Source: Streptomyces sp. CCM_MD2014
GTDB taxonomy: Bacteria > Actinomycetota > Actinomycetes > Streptomycetales > Streptomycetaceae
Reading direction: 5' to 3'
Assembly: GCF_000772045.1 (NCBI RefSeq)
Contig: NZ_CP009754.1
Coordinates: 5,208,001 to 5,272,000 of the forward strand
DNA: 64,000 bases
In this document: in pieces, positions 61,501-64,000 of the stretch
Layout of the letters: each line of letters opens with the position of its first letter
Position numbering within the stretch: position 1 is the first letter of the stretch
Position numbers and translations under genes: made by a program
Notes under the pieces: model-generated
Database searches by the model: none
What the model was told of the DNA's origin: nothing
What the model saw: the letters and a program-made list of their open reading frames with translations, nothing else

Positions 61501-62658
61501 TTGGCCGGATCGGCTGACTTCGACCTGTACCGCCCGTCGGAGGAGCACGACATGCTCCGCGACGCCGTCCGCTCGCTGGCCGAGGCGAAGATCGCGCCGC
61601 ACGCCGCCGCGGTCGACGAGGAGGCCCGCTTCCCGCGGGAGGCGCTGGACGCGCTCGTCGCCAACGACCTGCACGCCGTGCACGTGCCCGAGGAGTACGG
61701 CGGCGCCGGCGCCGACGCGCTCGCCACCGTCATCGTCATCGAGGAGGTCGCCCGTGTCTGCGCCTCCTCCTCCCTGATCCCCGCGGTGAACAAGCTGGGC
61801 TCGCTCCCCGTCATCCTCTCCGGCTCCGAGGAGCTGAAGAAGAAGTACATGGGCCCGCTCGCCAAGGGCGAGGGCATGTTCTCGTACTGCCTCTCCGAGC
61901 CGGACGCGGGCTCGGACGCGGCCGGCATGAAGACCAAGGCCGTCCGCGACGGCGACTTCTGGGTGCTCAACGGCGTCAAGCGCTGGATCACCAACGCGGG
62001 CGAGTCCGAGTTCTACACGGTCATGGCCGTGACGGACCCGACCAAGCGCTCGAAGGGCATCTCCGCCTTCGTCGTCGAGAAGTCCGACGAGGGCGTCTCC
62101 TTCGGCGCCCCGGAGAAGAAGCTCGGCATCAAGGGCTCGCCGACCCGCGAGGTCTACCTCGACAACGTCCGCATCCCCGCCGACCGCATGATCGGCGAGG
62201 AGGGCACCGGCTTCGCCACCGCGATGAAGACGCTGGACCACACCCGCATCACCATCGCCGCCCAGGCCCTCGGCATCGCCCAGGGCGCCCTCGACTACGC
62301 CAAGGGCTACGTCCGGGAGCGCAAGCAGTTCGGCAAGCCGATCGCCGACTTCCAGGGCATCCAGTTCATGCTCGCCGACATGGCGATGAAGATCGAGGCC
62401 GCCCGCCAGCTCACCTACGCGGCCGCCGCCAAGTCCGAGCGCGGTGACGGCGACCTGACCTTCCAGGGCGCGGCCGCCAAGTGCTTCGCCTCCGACGTGG
62501 CCATGGAGGTCACCACGGACGCCGTCCAGCTGCTCGGCGGCTACGGCTACACCCGCGACTACCCGGTGGAGCGCATGATGCGCGACGCCAAGATCACGCA
62601 GATCTACGAGGGCACCAACCAGGTCCAGCGCATCGTCATGGCGCGCAACCTGCCGTAA
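61501..62658 (+). CDS. Acyl-CoA dehydrogenase
   Basis: 385 aa. FAD-dependent alpha,beta-dehydrogenation of acyl-CoA. FAD and substrate motifs YCLSEPDAGSDAAGMKTKA, WITNAGESEFY, RITIAAQALGIAQGALDYA, KQFGKPIADFQGIQFMLADM, GGYGYTRDYPVERMMRDAKI, and catalytic Glu in QIYEGTNQVQRIVM. TTG start at 61501 with TGGAGCG upstream. Short-chain or branched-chain enzyme is likely from the YEGTNQVQR motif. Terminated by the hairpin at 62675-62707. Confidence 0.95.
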   Translation: MAGSADFDLYRPSEEHDMLRDAVRSLAEAKIAPHAAAVDEEARFPREALDALVANDLHAVHVPEEYGGAGADALATVIVIEEVARVCASSSLIPAVNKLGSLPVILSGSEELKKKYMGPLAKGEGMFSYCLSEPDAGSDAAGMKTKAVRDGDFWVLNGVKRWITNAGESEFYTVMAVTDPTKRSKGISAFVVEKSDEGVSFGAPEKKLGIKGSPTREVYLDNVRIPADRMIGEEGTGFATAMKTLDHTRITIAAQALGIAQGALDYAKGYVRERKQFGKPIADFQGIQFMLADMAMKIEAARQLTYAAAAKSERGDGDLTFQGAAAKCFASDVAMEVTTDAVQLLGGYGYTRDYPVERMMRDAKITQIYEGTNQVQRIVMARNLP

Positions 62659-62674
62659 CGGCGGCTTCCGTGCA

Positions 62675-62707
62675 GCGAGGGGCGTCCGCCGGCCGGGCGC
62701 CCCTCGC
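62675..62707 (+). terminator. Terminator after the acyl-CoA dehydrogenase gene
   Basis: GCGAGGGGCG / CGCCCCTCGC, perfect 10-bp stem with extra CCG/CGG pairing inside. Confidence 0.8.
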
Positions 62708-62798
62708 TCGTCGTGACGGATTGTCAGTGGCGGGTGAGACGGTGGATCCATCGAGTCGGGAAGCCGCCGAGCGGCAGTCGGTAAGAGGGGGATCCGCC

Positions 62799-63839
62799 AT
62801 GTCCGGAAGCCAGAACTACATCAACCACGTCGCTCTCGTGCTGGACGCCAGCTCGTCCATGCGCCGCCTGAGCCACAAGGTGGTCGAGGTCGCCGACCAG
62901 CAGATCGCCTACCTGGCCCGCCGCTCCCAGGAGCTGGACCAGGAGACCCGCGTCACGGTGTACGTCTTCGCCGACCGGGTGCAGTGCGTCATCTACGACA
63001 AGGACGTGCTGCGGATGCCGTCCCTGAAGCAGATGTACCGGGTCGGCGGCATGACGGCGCTGCTGGCCGCCACGCTCAAGTCGCAGCACGAGCTGGCCCA
63101 GACCGCCCAGCTCTACGGGGACCACAGCTTCCTGACCTTCGTCCTCACCGACGGCCAGGAGAACGCGAGCCACCGCTGTCCCGACGCTCCCGCCAAGGAC
63201 CCGCGCGCCCTGGTCCGGGCCGTGTCCTCGATGATCGAGACACAGGAGGACAACTGGACGCTGGCCGTCCTCGTGCCCGACCAGATGGGCAAGCGCGAGG
63301 CCATGCAGTACGGCTTCCCGAAGGACAACATCGCCATCTGGGACGCCACCAGCACCCAGGGCCTGGAGGAGGCCGGACAGGTCATCCAGGAGGCCACCGA
63401 GAAGTTCATGGTGGGCCGCACCAAGGGTATCCGGGGCTCGCGGGCCGTCTTCTCCACCGGCGCCGACACGGTCAACAAGGACACCATCAAGGCGGCCGGC
63501 CTCACCCCGGTGGACGCGTCGCAGTACCGGCTCATCGACGTCACCCGGGACGTCGCGATCCGGGAGTGGGTCGTCGAGAGCGGGCACACCTACCGCACCG
63601 GCGGCGCGTTCTACCAGCTCAGCAAGTCGGAGAAGGTCCAGCCGAAGAAGCAGATATCGGTGCTGGAGAAGAAGACGGACAAGATCTACACGGGGCCCGA
63701 GGCCCGCGCCCTGCTCGGCCTGCCGGACGTGGAGGTCCGCGTCAAGCCGGACCACAACGACGACTTCACGATCTTCGTGCAGAGCACGAGCGTGAACCGG
63801 AAGCTGGTCGCGAACACGCGGCTCCTGCTCATGCTCTGA
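62799..63839 (+). CDS. VWA domain protein with MIDAS motif
   Basis: 346 aa. N-terminal von Willebrand factor A domain with MIDAS motif DASSSM, the Thr in GGMTALLAA and the Asp in LTDGQENAS; beta-strand FLTFVLTDG. The C-terminal 150 residues have no family I recognise (QYRLIDVTRDVAIREWVVES onward). Cytoplasmic, no signal peptide. GTAAGAGGGGG precedes the ATG. Binds a partner through a metal ion; biological role unknown. Confidence 0.8.
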   Translation: MSGSQNYINHVALVLDASSSMRRLSHKVVEVADQQIAYLARRSQELDQETRVTVYVFADRVQCVIYDKDVLRMPSLKQMYRVGGMTALLAATLKSQHELAQTAQLYGDHSFLTFVLTDGQENASHRCPDAPAKDPRALVRAVSSMIETQEDNWTLAVLVPDQMGKREAMQYGFPKDNIAIWDATSTQGLEEAGQVIQEATEKFMVGRTKGIRGSRAVFSTGADTVNKDTIKAAGLTPVDASQYRLIDVTRDVAIREWVVESGHTYRTGGAFYQLSKSEKVQPKKQISVLEKKTDKIYTGPEARALLGLPDVEVRVKPDHNDDFTIFVQSTSVNRKLVANTRLLLML

Positions 63840-63871
63840 CGCCCGTGACGTCCGCGACGCCCCGGACGGGA

Positions 63872-64000
63872 TCAGTCCTCGTACCCCTCGGCCACCCGCC
63901 GCTCCCGCAGCTCCATGATCGCGCGGCGCCGGGCCAGGCGGTGGGTGCGGCGGATCTGGGCCTCCTGGTAGCGGCGCTTGTCCTTCTCGGTCTCGGGGAG
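63872..64000 (-). CDS. C-terminal end of a minus-strand gene (partial)
   Basis: Only the last 42 residues are in the window; the gene continues beyond position 64000. The peptide starts LPETEKDKRRYQEAQIRRTH and ends MELRERRVAEGYED with a TGA. It is very basic and helical. Too short for assignment. Convergent with the VWA gene. Confidence 0.6.
   Translation of the reverse strand, partial: LPETEKDKRRYQEAQIRRTHRLARRRAIMELRERRVAEGYED

Overview
This 64 kb window is high-GC actinobacterial chromosome, almost certainly from a Streptomyces close to S. coelicolor. The support is codon use with strong third-position G/C, frequent GTG and TTG starts, GTGA/ATGA stop-start overlaps, tandem resuscitation-promoting factors, WhiJ/DUF397 genes, a SigB-type sigma switch and a tRNA-Leu(UAA) that matches bldA. 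I see no insertion sequence, prophage, CRISPR array or rRNA. The window reads as conserved chromosome core; gene order agrees with what I remember of the S. coelicolor mfd-eno-bldA-hut-purEK region.

Layout. 1-8 kb: 3' part of mfd, a small MT0933-type antitoxin homologue, a lipoprotein HNH nuclease, a GNAT acetyltransferase, a small secreted protein and an HTH plus N6-methylase fusion. 8-13 kb: membrane protein, Ser/Thr kinase, SurA-like lipoprotein, MazG and a cytochrome P450. 13-19 kb: two Rpf muralytic proteins (the second behind a c-di-AMP riboswitch), enolase, DivIC, DUF501 and Ppx. 19-26 kb: NDH-2 with a Rex-like operator, a cyclopropane synthase-family methyltransferase and an ABC exporter. 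26-38 kb: bldA, PobA, Bax inhibitor-1, small proteins, a thiolase, an SGNH hydrolase, cystathionine beta-synthase, an RpiR regulator and a PLP decarboxylase. 38.8-44.8 kb: a histidine utilisation operon hutU-(M20 amidase)-hutF-hutI. 44.9-49.6 kb: a SigB-type sigma factor with anti-anti-sigma and anti-sigma genes, then a WhiJ-like cluster. 49.8-64 kb: POT peptide transporter, two-component system, GtrA, purK-purE, a metal dipeptidase followed by a ligand-less paralogue, VOC and CGNR proteins, UDP-glucose dehydrogenase, acyl-CoA dehydrogenase, a VWA protein and a partial gene.

How parts work together. The hut genes convert urocanate to glutamate, with an M20 amidase sitting where HutG would be expected. 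The sigma module forms a partner-switching circuit, and both regulator genes carry the same GTTT-N14-GGGTGT promoter pattern. Next to it lies a divergent RsbW-like/WhiJ-like/DUF397/DUF1963-like group around a perfect 9-bp palindrome. By eye I found no in-frame TTA codon in the listed genes, so bldA probably does not act directly on its neighbours.

The less ordinary observations are the dipeptidase pseudoenzyme (all six metal ligands replaced), the methylase with HPPF in place of NPPF, the candidate replacement for HutG, the four-gene WhiJ-like unit, and several near-perfect operators between divergent genes.
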